NCBI RefSeq assembly: GCF_030580955.1
Contig: NZ_JAUQON010000015.1
Coordinates: 62,001-126,000, forward strand
DNA: 64,000 bases
Direction: 5' to 3'
From: Hymenobacter convexus
Lineage (GTDB): Bacteria; Bacteroidota; Bacteroidia; Cytophagales; Hymenobacteraceae
Below, piece by piece: positions 41,201 through 49,855 of this stretch. The notes beneath the pieces were generated by a model, which saw nothing but the letters and a program-made list of their open reading frames with translations, was not told where the DNA came from and searched no databases. A program made the position numbers and the translations under genes. The number at the start of each line of letters is the position of its first letter. Position 1 is the first letter of the stretch.

Positions 41201-43249
41201 TTACTTTCCCTGCGACACGTCCTTGGCCGGGCGCGTCAGCAAGTCCACATCCGTCACCTGCTGCGGAAACCACACGGTCATCTCGCCCTTGCCGCGGTTG
41301 GCCCAGGCGTAGTACGGGATGGCCGTCAGGGTCTGGCGCACGGTGCTGATGCTGTTATTGGCAGCGTCGATTTTCACCACCGGCACTGTGGCCGTCAGCT
41401 CCGTGATGCCGTTGAGCACGTCGGGCTTGGGGGTGGCGGTGAAAGTGGTGCCGGCGGGCACGATGATGTTGCTGGCGCGGCCGTCGTTGTCCTTCCACTC
41501 GGCGCAGTACATCACCGGGCCGCGCTGTAGGGCCACTTTGCCGGCGTCATCGAGCACCTTGGGGTGGGCCACCACAGTGCGGACTTCCATCGGCAGGGTC
41601 ACTTCCACCACGTCATTCTTTTTCCACTTGCGGGCCAGCACGGCGTAGCCGTTCCGCAACTGATAATCAACCGGCTTGCCGTTCACTTTGATGACGACTT
41701 TCTCCGCCGATGGCGAGGCAAAGGTGTACAGATTGGAAGGCATGGCCTCGTTGCGAGCCCAGCCGGGAATGCGCACCAGCAGGTTGAAATCTGAGGTTGC
41801 GGCCTGGTTCACGGTGAATTTCAGGTCGCCCTGCCAGGGGTAGTTATTCTGCTGGGTGAGGCGCACCGCCTTGTTCTGCACCGCCAAATCGGTGCTGCCG
41901 CTCACGAAGAGGTTCACGTAAATGTCGCGGCCTTTCTGCCCATACACGTAGCCGGGCAGCGAGGGAAACAGCCGCGCCAGGTTCGTCGGGCAGCACGAGC
42001 ACTCAAACCAGCCCGCCCGCGCCGGCTCCGATTCCGGGAAGCTGGCCGAGTTCTTAATCTGCATGGCATTGCTGTAGAAGAACGACTTACCATCCAGCCC
42101 CACGCCCGAGAGCAGGCCGTTGTAAAGCACCTTTTCCATGATGTCGGCGTACTTGGCGTCGCCGTGCAACTGGAACATGCGCTGGTTCCAGTAGATGTCG
42201 GCCACCGAGGCGCAGGTTTCGTTGTAGGCCGTGGTGTTGGGCAATTCATAGTTGCGCCCGAACCGCTCGCCGCCGGGCACCGCGCCGGTGCCGCCGGTCA
42301 CGTAGAACTTCTTGCTCACCATGTTCTGCCAGATGGTATCCACGGCCGCCAGCAGCTGCTTGTCGCCGGTGAGGGCGGCCACGTCGGCCATGGCCGAGTA
42401 CAGGTATTCGGCGCGCACGGCGTGGCCTTCGGCCTCGGTCTGGGCCACCACGGGCTTGTCGTCCTGCCAGTACTGGCCGTTTTTCCATACGTCGCTGCTC
42501 TTGGGGTCGTAGCCCTTGTAGTGCCCGCGCTGCTCGATGAAAAATTTCGCCGTGCTCAGGTATTCCGGCTTGCCGGTCACGCGGTAGAGCTTCACCAAGC
42601 CCATTTCCACGATTTCGTGGCCAGGAGCAATCAGGCGCTTGCCGGGGCCGAAGGTGGCGCACACCAGGTCGGCATTTTTCAGCGCGATGTTGAGCAGGTT
42701 TTTCTTGCCCGTGGCCTGGTAGTGGGCCACAGCCGCCTCGTAGAGGTGGCCGGAGTTATACAGCTCGTGGCTGAGCTCGCGCTCCTTTTCCCACCGCGTG
42801 TTGCCGGCCCAGGCGTGCGGGTGGGCCGGGTCGATGGTGCGGGCCGTGTAGAGGTAGCCGTCGGGCTCCTGGGCCGCGCCCACCTTGGCAATCAGCACGT
42901 CCAGGTAGGCTTCCAGCTTCTTGTCGGGCTCCAGACTGAGCGAGTACGAGGCCCCCTCCAGCGTCTTGTAAATGTCGGTGTCGTCGAAGGGAAAAGTCGT
43001 GGCGAATTTGCCCGAATGCGCCGCCGCCATCTCAAAGTTCTTCACCCGATTGGTGGCCTCGCAGCGCTGAAACGAGGCCGGGATGGTGACGGTGGTGTTG
43101 GTCTGGAGGCGGGGCTGCCAGAAGTTATCCGTCAACTTCACTTTGGTGAAGGGCACGGCCTGAATGGGATAGTCGGCCCGCTGCTGAGCCGCGAGGGGCA
43201 GGGCGGCGCTGAGGCCGAGGATGAACAGGAAAGACTTAGGAGTGAGCAT
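41201..43249 (-). CDS. GH127 beta-L-arabinofuranosidase family protein
   Basis: 682 residues with signal LFILGLSAALPLAAQQ. The alpha/alpha-barrel region has FTKVKLTDNFWQPRLQTN, AHPHAWAGNTRWEKERELSH and LYNSGHLYEAAVAHY. The hallmark is WFECSCCPTNLARLFPSLPG with W414-F-E416-C417-S-C419-C420. In the characterised GH127 enzyme HypBA1, cysteines at this place bind zinc and a cysteine acts as nucleophile, with a glutamate nearby. The C-terminal half is beta-sandwich. It should remove beta-linked L-arabinofuranose from oligosaccharides or glycoproteins. It is the last gene in the leftward arabinoside series. Confidence 0.9.
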   Translation of the reverse strand: MLTPKSFLFILGLSAALPLAAQQRADYPIQAVPFTKVKLTDNFWQPRLQTNTTVTIPASFQRCEATNRVKNFEMAAAHSGKFATTFPFDDTDIYKTLEGASYSLSLEPDKKLEAYLDVLIAKVGAAQEPDGYLYTARTIDPAHPHAWAGNTRWEKERELSHELYNSGHLYEAAVAHYQATGKKNLLNIALKNADLVCATFGPGKRLIAPGHEIVEMGLVKLYRVTGKPEYLSTAKFFIEQRGHYKGYDPKSSDVWKNGQYWQDDKPVVAQTEAEGHAVRAEYLYSAMADVAALTGDKQLLAAVDTIWQNMVSKKFYVTGGTGAVPGGERFGRNYELPNTTAYNETCASVADIYWNQRMFQLHGDAKYADIMEKVLYNGLLSGVGLDGKSFFYSNAMQIKNSASFPESEPARAGWFECSCCPTNLARLFPSLPGYVYGQKGRDIYVNLFVSGSTDLAVQNKAVRLTQQNNYPWQGDLKFTVNQAATSDFNLLVRIPGWARNEAMPSNLYTFASPSAEKVVIKVNGKPVDYQLRNGYAVLARKWKKNDVVEVTLPMEVRTVVAHPKVLDDAGKVALQRGPVMYCAEWKDNDGRASNIIVPAGTTFTATPKPDVLNGITELTATVPVVKIDAANNSISTVRQTLTAIPYYAWANRGKGEMTVWFPQQVTDVDLLTRPAKDVSQGK

Positions 43250-43264
43250 ATTGATTGGTTATCT

Positions 43265-43388
43265 GTAGAGACGCGACACTTCGCGTCTCCGCGTCTGCGC
43301 CGTTCGGGCCTCATTTTCTGATGTTGTTTAATTTAATCCGGGCGGTTCTGGTCGTTCAACGCCGAGACGCGAAGTGTCGCGTCTCTAC
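43265..43388. repeat. Palindromic repeat family D
   Basis: Inverted arms of 24-25 bases, starting GTAGAGACGCGACACTTCGC, with an interior of about 75 bases. This sequence is not related to families A-C. It lies between the GH127 and GH27 genes. The internal GACGCGACACTTCGCGTC is itself partly self-complementary. Confidence 0.85.
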
Positions 43389-43399
43389 ATCGTGCTGAC

Positions 43400-45229
43400 T
43401 TACTTTTTGCGGGTTGAAATGCGGTACAGCCGCGCGCCGTGCCGCCGGACGTAGGGCGCAAACTCGCCCGCGAAGTGCCCCAGTTGCTGGCCGGTCCACA
43501 GGTCCTGCACATAGCCCCCGGTCAGGCCCAGTTCTTTCAGCACTATCGGCACCTGCACCGAATCGGCGGGCGTGGGCCGGTAGGGGCTGGTGGTGAAGAT
43601 GAGGCCATCGAGTGTGCCGCCGGTGTTTTGCCGGGCGGCGGCCTGGTCGAGTCCCAGCGTGGTGCGGAAGCGCGTGTAGCCAGCCGGCAGGTCGTACTCG
43701 ATGATGGAGTTAGCGTGCGTGCCGATGCCGGTTTCGGCCGTTTGGCCCGCCACTAGCAGCGGCGCGCCCGATACGCTTTTGCCCACCGTGGCCTGGCCCC
43801 AGCCGGCCGTGGCACTGCGCCAAGGCAGCGAAGCGAGGGCCACGGTTTTGCCGTCGGTGGTGCTCAGCGTGGGGTTTAGCCAGTCGGCGTGGTCCCAGGC
43901 GGTACCGTCGCCGCCGTCGCGCACGTTGAGGTAGAGCTTGGTGGCGCCGGTGATGTCGATGTCGGCGGCTTTGCTCGGTGCTTGGCGGTTGAGGGAGCCG
44001 CTGTTCCAGGCGGCGGCGCTGGCGGGGGCCAGCTCTTGGTCCTGGGCGTTGAAGAGGGCCAGGAACTTGTCGCCGGTGGCGGGGTCGTCGGCGGTCCAGG
44101 CCACCAGGTCGCCGCGGCGGAAGAGTTGGCGGTTGTGGGTGCTGCTGCGGTTCACGGCCAGCACACGCGGGTTGGTGAGCAAGGCCAGCGTGGCCGCGTC
44201 GTTGCTGGGCAGGTCGCCGCCGAACATCAGCGGCGAACGGAAGATGCTCCACAGCGTCATCAGCGTGGTTTGCTCGTCGCGGGTGAAGCGGGTCATCCGG
44301 TCGTTGCCCCGCTCGGCCCGAATGCCCAAGCGACCCAGCGGCAGCATATCCGCATCCGGAAAAGCGCCGGGCTGGATGTGCGGCGCCCACCGCTCGCACA
44401 CCTCAAAATGTTCCTTGAGCTGCTCCCAGCTGTCCCAAAAGTCGCCCACGGTGCGCCACATGTTGGCATTCGCGGCCACATGCCCGGCCTCAGCAATCGG
44501 GGTTTCGCCGGGCGAGGTACTGAACACAATTTTGCGCCCGGTCTTGTCGATGGCCCGCCGAATCATCTCCACTTCCGGCTTGTGGTAGGGCTCGGAAAGG
44601 TCGTCCACCTTCACGAAGTCCAGCCCCCACGAGGCGTAGAGCTTAAAGAGTGAATCGTAGTATTCCTGCGCGCCGGGGCCCTCCTTCACGGTGTACATGT
44701 CGCGCAGCCAGCGCGCCTGGTCCTCCTTGCTGTAGATGTCGGCCGCCGTGAGCTTGGTGCCGAGGATGGGCAGCCGGCGCTGCACCGCCACCACCGGAAC
44801 GCCGCGCATGATGTGAATGCCGAATTTCAGCCCCTTCGCGTGCAGGTAATCAGCCAGCGGCCGAAACCCTTTGCCGCCGGCCGCCGAGGGAAACCGGTTT
44901 GGGGCGGGCACGAAGCGGCCGTACTCGTCGATGTTCCACTCGGGATTTTTCTCGTTGTAGCCGTGGGCCGTGTCGTTGCCCACGTACCAGCGAATGTCCA
45001 CCACCACGTATTCCCAGCCGCTGCTTTTGAGGTTTTTGGCCATGTAGTCGGCGTTGGCTTTCACTTCGGCTTCGGTCACGGTGGGGCCGTAGCAGTCCCA
45101 ACTGTTCCAGCCCATCGGCGGCGTGGGCGCCCACTGGTGGAAGTCGGGTTTGGGCACTGCTTTTTGGGCGTAGCCGGGAAGGGTGGCCGCCAGCAAGCCG
45201 GCCGCCAACAGCGGTTTCAGGTTTTTCAT
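43400..45229 (-). CDS. GH27 alpha-galactosidase-type hydrolase with NPCBM-like domain
   Basis: 609 residues with signal MKNLKPLLAAGLLAATLPGY. The (beta/alpha)8 domain begins with APTPPMGWNSWDCYGP. The nucleophile aspartate is in WGLDFVKVDDLSEPYHK and the acid/base aspartate in MWRTVGDFWDSW. LWSIFRSPLMFGGDLPSNDA is another GH27 element. From about residue 440 an NPCBM-like beta-sandwich is inserted (LPAGYTRFRTTLGLDQAAAR). GH27 contains alpha-galactosidases and beta-L-arabinopyranosidases. The arabinose cluster makes the latter activity worth testing, but the sequence alone does not decide. Confidence 0.88.
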   Translation of the reverse strand: MKNLKPLLAAGLLAATLPGYAQKAVPKPDFHQWAPTPPMGWNSWDCYGPTVTEAEVKANADYMAKNLKSSGWEYVVVDIRWYVGNDTAHGYNEKNPEWNIDEYGRFVPAPNRFPSAAGGKGFRPLADYLHAKGLKFGIHIMRGVPVVAVQRRLPILGTKLTAADIYSKEDQARWLRDMYTVKEGPGAQEYYDSLFKLYASWGLDFVKVDDLSEPYHKPEVEMIRRAIDKTGRKIVFSTSPGETPIAEAGHVAANANMWRTVGDFWDSWEQLKEHFEVCERWAPHIQPGAFPDADMLPLGRLGIRAERGNDRMTRFTRDEQTTLMTLWSIFRSPLMFGGDLPSNDAATLALLTNPRVLAVNRSSTHNRQLFRRGDLVAWTADDPATGDKFLALFNAQDQELAPASAAAWNSGSLNRQAPSKAADIDITGATKLYLNVRDGGDGTAWDHADWLNPTLSTTDGKTVALASLPWRSATAGWGQATVGKSVSGAPLLVAGQTAETGIGTHANSIIEYDLPAGYTRFRTTLGLDQAAARQNTGGTLDGLIFTTSPYRPTPADSVQVPIVLKELGLTGGYVQDLWTGQQLGHFAGEFAPYVRRHGARLYRISTRKK

Positions 45230-45282
45230 GGGTGGGATTGTGGCTGCGTTTGGGGCGGGCAGTTAGCCGTTCAGGCAGGCGT

Positions 45283-45330
45283 CTCCCCCCGACCCCCTCT
45301 CTCAAAGGAGAGGGGGAGCCAGACGGTTTG
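45283..45330. repeat. Palindromic repeat family B, half copy
   Basis: CCCCCCGACCCCCTCTCTCA followed by AAGGAGAGGGGGAGCCAGAC matches the inner hairpin and AGCCAGACGGTTTG centre of family B. The right part is missing. Confidence 0.75.
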
Positions 45331-45358
45331 GGACGGCCAGTGAGCGCAGGCCGTTCGC

Positions 45359-47398
45359 CTACCGCCGGCCCGGCACCCGTAGCACCGTGAAGGAATTAGG
45401 CGCCAGGGTGTAGCTCACCGTGCTGCCTTTCACTACAAAGTTGGCCTCCTGCGGCACCAATTTGCGGGGTTCTTTTAGGCTGTTTTGGGTGTTTAAATCG
45501 TCAGCGGCCATCACCAGGGCGCGGCCGGCCTTGCCCAGCTTTTTGGCGCCGGCCAGGCTCACCGTCACAGCGCGTGGGGCGCTGGAGTAGTTCACCAGCT
45601 TCACCACGAGGTCGCCGGCCGCGTCGTCGGCCACGGCGCTGGCGAAGAGATTGTCGGTGCCGTTTTTGGCGCCGCCGGGCAGCTGCACGGGCAGCATGGT
45701 AGTGCCCTTGTTCTGGCTGAAAAGCTGCTGCACGTAGTAGTTCACCGTGCCGTAGGCGCTCAGGTTGTCGAACCAAATCAGGTTGGGCGTCCATTGCCAA
45801 GCGTCCACATGGGCCAGCATGGGGGCGTAAGAAGCCATGGCCACCACGTCGGCGTTGCGCTCCAGGCCGGTCATGAAGGCGGCTTCGGAGAGGGCGCAGT
45901 CCCAGTTGTTCTTGTTTTCGGTGTTGGCGATGCCCGCGCTCTGGGCCGCGTACTCGCCGGCGAAGATTTTGGAACCGGTGCGGGGGTAGCTGTCGTAGCG
46001 GCCCACGTTCTGGCGGAACCACTCGGGCTTGGCGTAATAGTGCTCGTCGATGTACTCGGCGTTCAGCTCACGCATGCGCTTGGTGGCCAGGTCGAAATTG
46101 GCGCCGTCGGGGCTGGGGCCGGCGCTGCTCACCAGCTGAATGTTCGGGTATTTTGCTTTGATGGCTTTCGCAAACGGCTCGTAGCGCTCCAGGTACTGCG
46201 GCCCCCACTGCTCGTTGCCGATGCCAATCATTTTCAGGTTGAAGGGTGCGGGGTGGCCCATGGCCACGCGCTTGGCGCCCCAGGTGGAAGTGGCCGGGCC
46301 GTTGGCAAATTCCACCAAGTCCAGGGCATCCTGAATGAAGGTATCCAGCGTGGGCTCGTCGGCCGGGGCGGGCGCGTTCGGGCCCTTGGCGGTGCTGCTC
46401 ACCGGAGCCAGTTCGGCCGAGTTGTACTGGCAGGCCATGCCCACGTTCAGGATGGGCAGCGGCTCAGCGCCAATATCTTCGGAAAGCTGGAAATACTCGA
46501 AAAAGCCCAGCCCGAACGACTGGTAATAGTCGGGGGTGTAGCGGTTCTTAAACTCTTTGTTCCAACGGTTTATCATCGGCTGGCGCGAGGCCACGTCGCC
46601 GATGGTTTCCTTCCACTGGTAGCGGTTGTCGAGCGTCATGCCCTCCACGATGCAGCCGCCGGGGAAGCGTAGGAAGCCCGGTTTCATATCCTTGAGCAAC
46701 TGCACGATGTCGGGTCGCAGGCCGTTCTCGCGCTTCCCCCAGGTATCTTTCGGGAAGAGCGACACCACGTCAAGGTCCACGGCGCCGACGCCGTTCATGG
46801 TCAGCTTGAGGCGGGCTTTCGCCGCCGTAGCCGAGGGTTTCATTAGCACCGTGTACTTCTTCCACTCGCCGGTGAGGCCCATAACCTGACTTTGGGCCAG
46901 GCTGCGGCTGCCTTCTTCCAGCGTCACGGTCAGGCCATTCACATTGCCGGCGCCTTTGCGGGCGTAAATCGAAAACGTGTACTCGGCGCCTTCCTTCACG
47001 CCCATACCCCGGAAGCCCTCGTTCACGAAACCGGCGTCGGGGCCAGCCGTTTTGGCGCTCAGGCGCAGGAAGTGGCTGTTGGCGTTGCTAATAGGTTTGC
47101 TGTTTGATACAACATAGCTTTCCAGGCCCGCCGCCCCTTTAATCGCCTTCCAGCCAATGAGGTGGTCGTCGTACTCAAACGACTTGTTTTTCACCAGCTC
47201 GGGGTAAAGCCCGCCATCGGCCGCAAAGTTGATGTCCTCGAAAAACAGGCCGAACATGTTTTTGGGCACGGCCGCGCCGGGCTTGTTCACCTGCACCGTG
47301 ATGGTGGCGGGCGCGGCGGTTTGGGCGTGGGCAGGTAGGATACTGGTTAGGGCCAGGGCGGCCGCGCCCAGCAGGCGCCGGGCTGGGGAGAAGGTCAT
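45359..47398 (-). CDS. GH51 alpha-L-arabinofuranosidase
   Basis: 679 residues from ATG 47398, signal RRLLGAAALALTSILPAHAQ. The open frame extends upstream into a family B repeat but has no protein-like content there. The start of the mature protein (MFGLFFEDINFAADGGLYPE) and the following carbohydrate-binding-like segment (EYTFSIYARKGAGN) are typical of GH51. The catalytic domain has the acid/base glutamate in GIGNEQWGPQYLERYEPF and the nucleophile glutamate in SKIFAGEYAAQSAG. A C-terminal beta-sandwich ends with YTLAPNSFTVLRVPGRR. It should release terminal alpha-L-arabinose, feeding AraA. Confidence 0.93.
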   Translation of the reverse strand: MTFSPARRLLGAAALALTSILPAHAQTAAPATITVQVNKPGAAVPKNMFGLFFEDINFAADGGLYPELVKNKSFEYDDHLIGWKAIKGAAGLESYVVSNSKPISNANSHFLRLSAKTAGPDAGFVNEGFRGMGVKEGAEYTFSIYARKGAGNVNGLTVTLEEGSRSLAQSQVMGLTGEWKKYTVLMKPSATAAKARLKLTMNGVGAVDLDVVSLFPKDTWGKRENGLRPDIVQLLKDMKPGFLRFPGGCIVEGMTLDNRYQWKETIGDVASRQPMINRWNKEFKNRYTPDYYQSFGLGFFEYFQLSEDIGAEPLPILNVGMACQYNSAELAPVSSTAKGPNAPAPADEPTLDTFIQDALDLVEFANGPATSTWGAKRVAMGHPAPFNLKMIGIGNEQWGPQYLERYEPFAKAIKAKYPNIQLVSSAGPSPDGANFDLATKRMRELNAEYIDEHYYAKPEWFRQNVGRYDSYPRTGSKIFAGEYAAQSAGIANTENKNNWDCALSEAAFMTGLERNADVVAMASYAPMLAHVDAWQWTPNLIWFDNLSAYGTVNYYVQQLFSQNKGTTMLPVQLPGGAKNGTDNLFASAVADDAAGDLVVKLVNYSSAPRAVTVSLAGAKKLGKAGRALVMAADDLNTQNSLKEPRKLVPQEANFVVKGSTVSYTLAPNSFTVLRVPGRR

Positions 47399-47452
47399 GG
47401 GTGGGAATTTATGGCAGTTGGAAAAAGAAAGCTTGGTGTCGCCCAGGCATGA

Positions 47453-47564
47453 GCGCCTCACCCCCGGCCCCTCTCCCAAAGGAGAGGGGAGCCGGACGAC
47501 TTGCGTATAGCGCAAAACCGGTGCCCCCTCTCCCTGAGGAGAGGGGGTCAGGGAGTGAGGCGCC
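47453..47564. repeat. Palindromic repeat family B, copy 2
   Basis: GCGCCTCACCCCCGGCCCCT and AGTGAGGCGCC arms, inner CCTCTCCCAAAGGAGAGG and CCCCCTCTCCCTGAGGAGAG hairpins, and centre AGCCGGACGACTTG...CAAAACCGGTG. It is homologous to the copy at 39881. It separates araA from GH51. Confidence 0.9.
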
Positions 47565-47578
47565 ACGCCCGCCCAGCC

Positions 47579-49069
47579 TTAGCGGCCGCCGAAGGCTACC
47601 TCATTGTAGCGCAACTCGTTTTTGAACGTCCGCAACTTGGTGTCGGCATCAATAATGACGAACTCGATGCCGGCCATTTCGGCGAAATCTTCCAGGTACT
47701 CCGCCGTCAGGTTCTGGCTGTAGCCGGTGTGGTGTGCGCCGCCGGCCAGAATCCAGGCGGCGGCGCCGACGGCCAGGCTGGGCTGCACTTTCCACAGCAC
47801 GCGGGCCACGGGCAGCTTGGGCAGGTCGGCGGCGGGCAGCACGGCCTCCACCTCGTTCACAATCATGCGGAAGCGGTTGCCCAGGTCCACGATGGTGGCG
47901 TTCAGGGCGGGGCCGGCGGGGCAGTTGAACACCAGGCGGGCGGGGTCGGCCTTGCCGCCGATGCCCAGCGGGTGCACTTCCACCTTCACCTTGCCTTCGG
48001 CGATGCTGGGGCAGATTTCCAGCATGTGCGAACCCAACACTTGCTCGTTGTCGGGCTCAAAATGGTAGGTGTAGTCCTCCATGAAGGAGTTGCCGCCGGG
48101 CAGGCCGGCGCCCATCACCTTCATGGCGCGCACCAGGGCCGAGGTTTTCCAGTCGCCCTCGCCGCCGAAGCCGTAGCCCTCGGCCATCAGCCGCTGCGTG
48201 GCGATGCCGGGCAGCTGGGCCATGCCGTGCAGGTCTTCGAAAGTATCGGTGAAGCCCTTGGCGCCCTTATCCTGCAGGAACTTGCGCATGCCGGCCTCGA
48301 TGCGGGCGGCTTCGCGCAGGCTATCGCGCTGGGCGCCGCCGGCTTTCAGGTCCTCGGCTAGCTCGTATTCTTTTTCATAAGTAGCCAGCAGCTCGTCAAT
48401 CTGGCTGGCGTTCACCTCGTTCACCACGGCCACCAGGTCGCCAATGCCGTAGGTATTCACCTCGTAGCCAAACTTGATTTCGGCTTCCACCTTATCGCCT
48501 TCGGTCACGGCCACGTAGCGCATGTTGTCGCCGAAGCGGATGAATTTGGCCGATTGCCAGTCGGCCCAGGCGCAGGCCACGCGGCTCCAGATGCTGAGGC
48601 TCTCGTGCACCGCCGCGCTCTGCCAGTGACCCACTATCACCTTGCGCTTCAGCCGCATGCGGGCCCCGATGAAGCCAAACTCCCGGTCGCCGTGCGCCGA
48701 TTGGTTGGTGTTCATGAAGTCCATGTCGATGTCGGCCCACGGAATGTCGCGGTTGAACTGCGTGTGTAGGTGCGCCAGCGGCTTTTGCAGGATTTTCAGC
48801 CCGTTTATCCACATTTTGGCGGGGGAAAACGTGTGCATCCAGGCAATCAGGCCCACGCAGTTTTCGGCCTGGTTGGCTTCCTGCATGAGCTTGTAAATCT
48901 CCTGCGGCGTTTTCAGAATGGGTTTGTAAACGATTTTAACAGGCAGCTTGCCGCCCAGGGCCGTGGCAATTTCCTGCGAGTGGCGGGCCACTTCTTCCAG
49001 GGTTTCGGGGCCGTAGAGGTGCTGCGTGCCGGTGATGAACCAGGCTTCGTAATGCGAAATGTCAATCAT
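47579..49069 (-). CDS. araA: L-arabinose isomerase
   Basis: 496 residues, the normal length for AraA. It converts L-arabinose to L-ribulose in the cytoplasm with Mn2+. The metal and catalytic residues are in place: glutamate in GYGFGGEGDWKT, glutamate in NSFMEDYTYHF, histidine in VLGSHMLEICPS and histidine in LAGGAHHTGYS. The start EAWFITGTQHLYGPETLEEV is the classic AraA opening. The gene lies downstream of araB and araD on the minus strand. A family C palindrome separates it from araD and a family B palindrome from the GH51 gene. Confidence 0.97.
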   Translation of the reverse strand: MIDISHYEAWFITGTQHLYGPETLEEVARHSQEIATALGGKLPVKIVYKPILKTPQEIYKLMQEANQAENCVGLIAWMHTFSPAKMWINGLKILQKPLAHLHTQFNRDIPWADIDMDFMNTNQSAHGDREFGFIGARMRLKRKVIVGHWQSAAVHESLSIWSRVACAWADWQSAKFIRFGDNMRYVAVTEGDKVEAEIKFGYEVNTYGIGDLVAVVNEVNASQIDELLATYEKEYELAEDLKAGGAQRDSLREAARIEAGMRKFLQDKGAKGFTDTFEDLHGMAQLPGIATQRLMAEGYGFGGEGDWKTSALVRAMKVMGAGLPGGNSFMEDYTYHFEPDNEQVLGSHMLEICPSIAEGKVKVEVHPLGIGGKADPARLVFNCPAGPALNATIVDLGNRFRMIVNEVEAVLPAADLPKLPVARVLWKVQPSLAVGAAAWILAGGAHHTGYSQNLTAEYLEDFAEMAGIEFVIIDADTKLRTFKNELRYNEVAFGGR

Positions 49070-49073
49070 AGAA

Positions 49074-49152
49074 GTAGCGCGGACTTTTAGTCCGCGAGTG
49101 AAATAATTTGTAATTGAATTTTGTGCCTCCGCGGACTAAAAGTCCGCGCTAC
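49074..49152. repeat. Palindromic repeat family C, copy 2
   Basis: GTAGCGCGGACTTTTAGTCC and GGACTAAAAGTCCGCGCTAC arms with a ~30-base AT-rich loop. Each arm has its own internal CGGACTTTTAGTCCG palindrome. The repeat fills the araD-araA gap exactly between the start and stop codons. Confidence 0.9.
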
Positions 49153-49153
49153 G

Positions 49154-49855
49154 TTACGACTGGCCGTAGTAGGAATTGGCGCCGTGCTTGCGCTCGTAGT
49201 GCTTGCGAATGAGGGCATCCTTAAGGCGCGGAACTTCCGGCCGCAACGTGCAGCTGAGGTAGGCCATGCGGGCCACTTCTTCGAGCACCGCGCTGTTGTA
49301 CACGGCTTTGCCCACGGTTTTGCCCCAGGTGAAGGGGGCGTGGTTGGCCAGCAGCACCATTTCTACCTCGCTGGGCGAAAGGCCGCGACGTTGAAACTCG
49401 TTAAGAATCTGCCAGCCGGTCTGGTGCTCGTAGTCGCCGGCTATCATGACGTCCTCCATGGGCGGGGCGCAGGGAATGTCCACGGTGAGGTGGTCGGCGT
49501 GGGTGGTGCCGAGGATGGGAATGTCGCGCTGCGCCTGGGCCCAGGCGGTAGCGTAGGTGCTGTGCGTGTGCACGATGCCACCGATGTGCTCCCAATGCGC
49601 GTAAAGCACGGCGTGGGTTTTGGTGTCGGACGAAGGCCGCTTCTCCCCTTCTAGCACGTTGTTGGCAAAGTCGAGAATCACAATGTCCTCCGGCTTCAGC
49701 AGCTCGTAGGGCACGCCGCTGGGCTTGATGGCAAACACCTGTTTCTCGCGGTCAACCACGCTGGCGTTGCCGAAGGTGAAGAGCACCAGCCCGAGCTTGG
49801 GCAGCTGCATGTTGGCGTCGTAGCACGCCTGTTTCAGGTCTTGGTATTGGCTCAT
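49154..49855 (-). CDS. araD: L-ribulose-5-phosphate 4-epimerase
   Basis: 233 residues. It interconverts L-ribulose 5-phosphate and D-xylulose 5-phosphate using zinc. Family features are LGLVLFTFGNASVVDREKQV, FAIKPSGVPYELLKPEDIVI, the zinc ligands in GIVHTHSTYATAWAQA and LLANHAPFTWGKT, and GTTHADHLTVDIPCA. The last bases of araB overlap its start (ATGA, 49852-49855), so the two are translationally coupled. It ends just before the family C palindrome and araA. Confidence 0.97.
   Translation of the reverse strand: MSQYQDLKQACYDANMQLPKLGLVLFTFGNASVVDREKQVFAIKPSGVPYELLKPEDIVILDFANNVLEGEKRPSSDTKTHAVLYAHWEHIGGIVHTHSTYATAWAQAQRDIPILGTTHADHLTVDIPCAPPMEDVMIAGDYEHQTGWQILNEFQRRGLSPSEVEMVLLANHAPFTWGKTVGKAVYNSAVLEEVARMAYLSCTLRPEVPRLKDALIRKHYERKHGANSYYGQS

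Noticed and set aside
47399..47566. N-terminal extension of the GH51 open frame
   Set aside because: The added residues are encoded mainly by a family B palindrome, and a normal signal peptide starts at ATG 47398.
39881..49152. The repeated palindromes as a possible CRISPR array
   Set aside because: Copies are dispersed singly between genes, differ between families, and have no regular spacers or cas genes.
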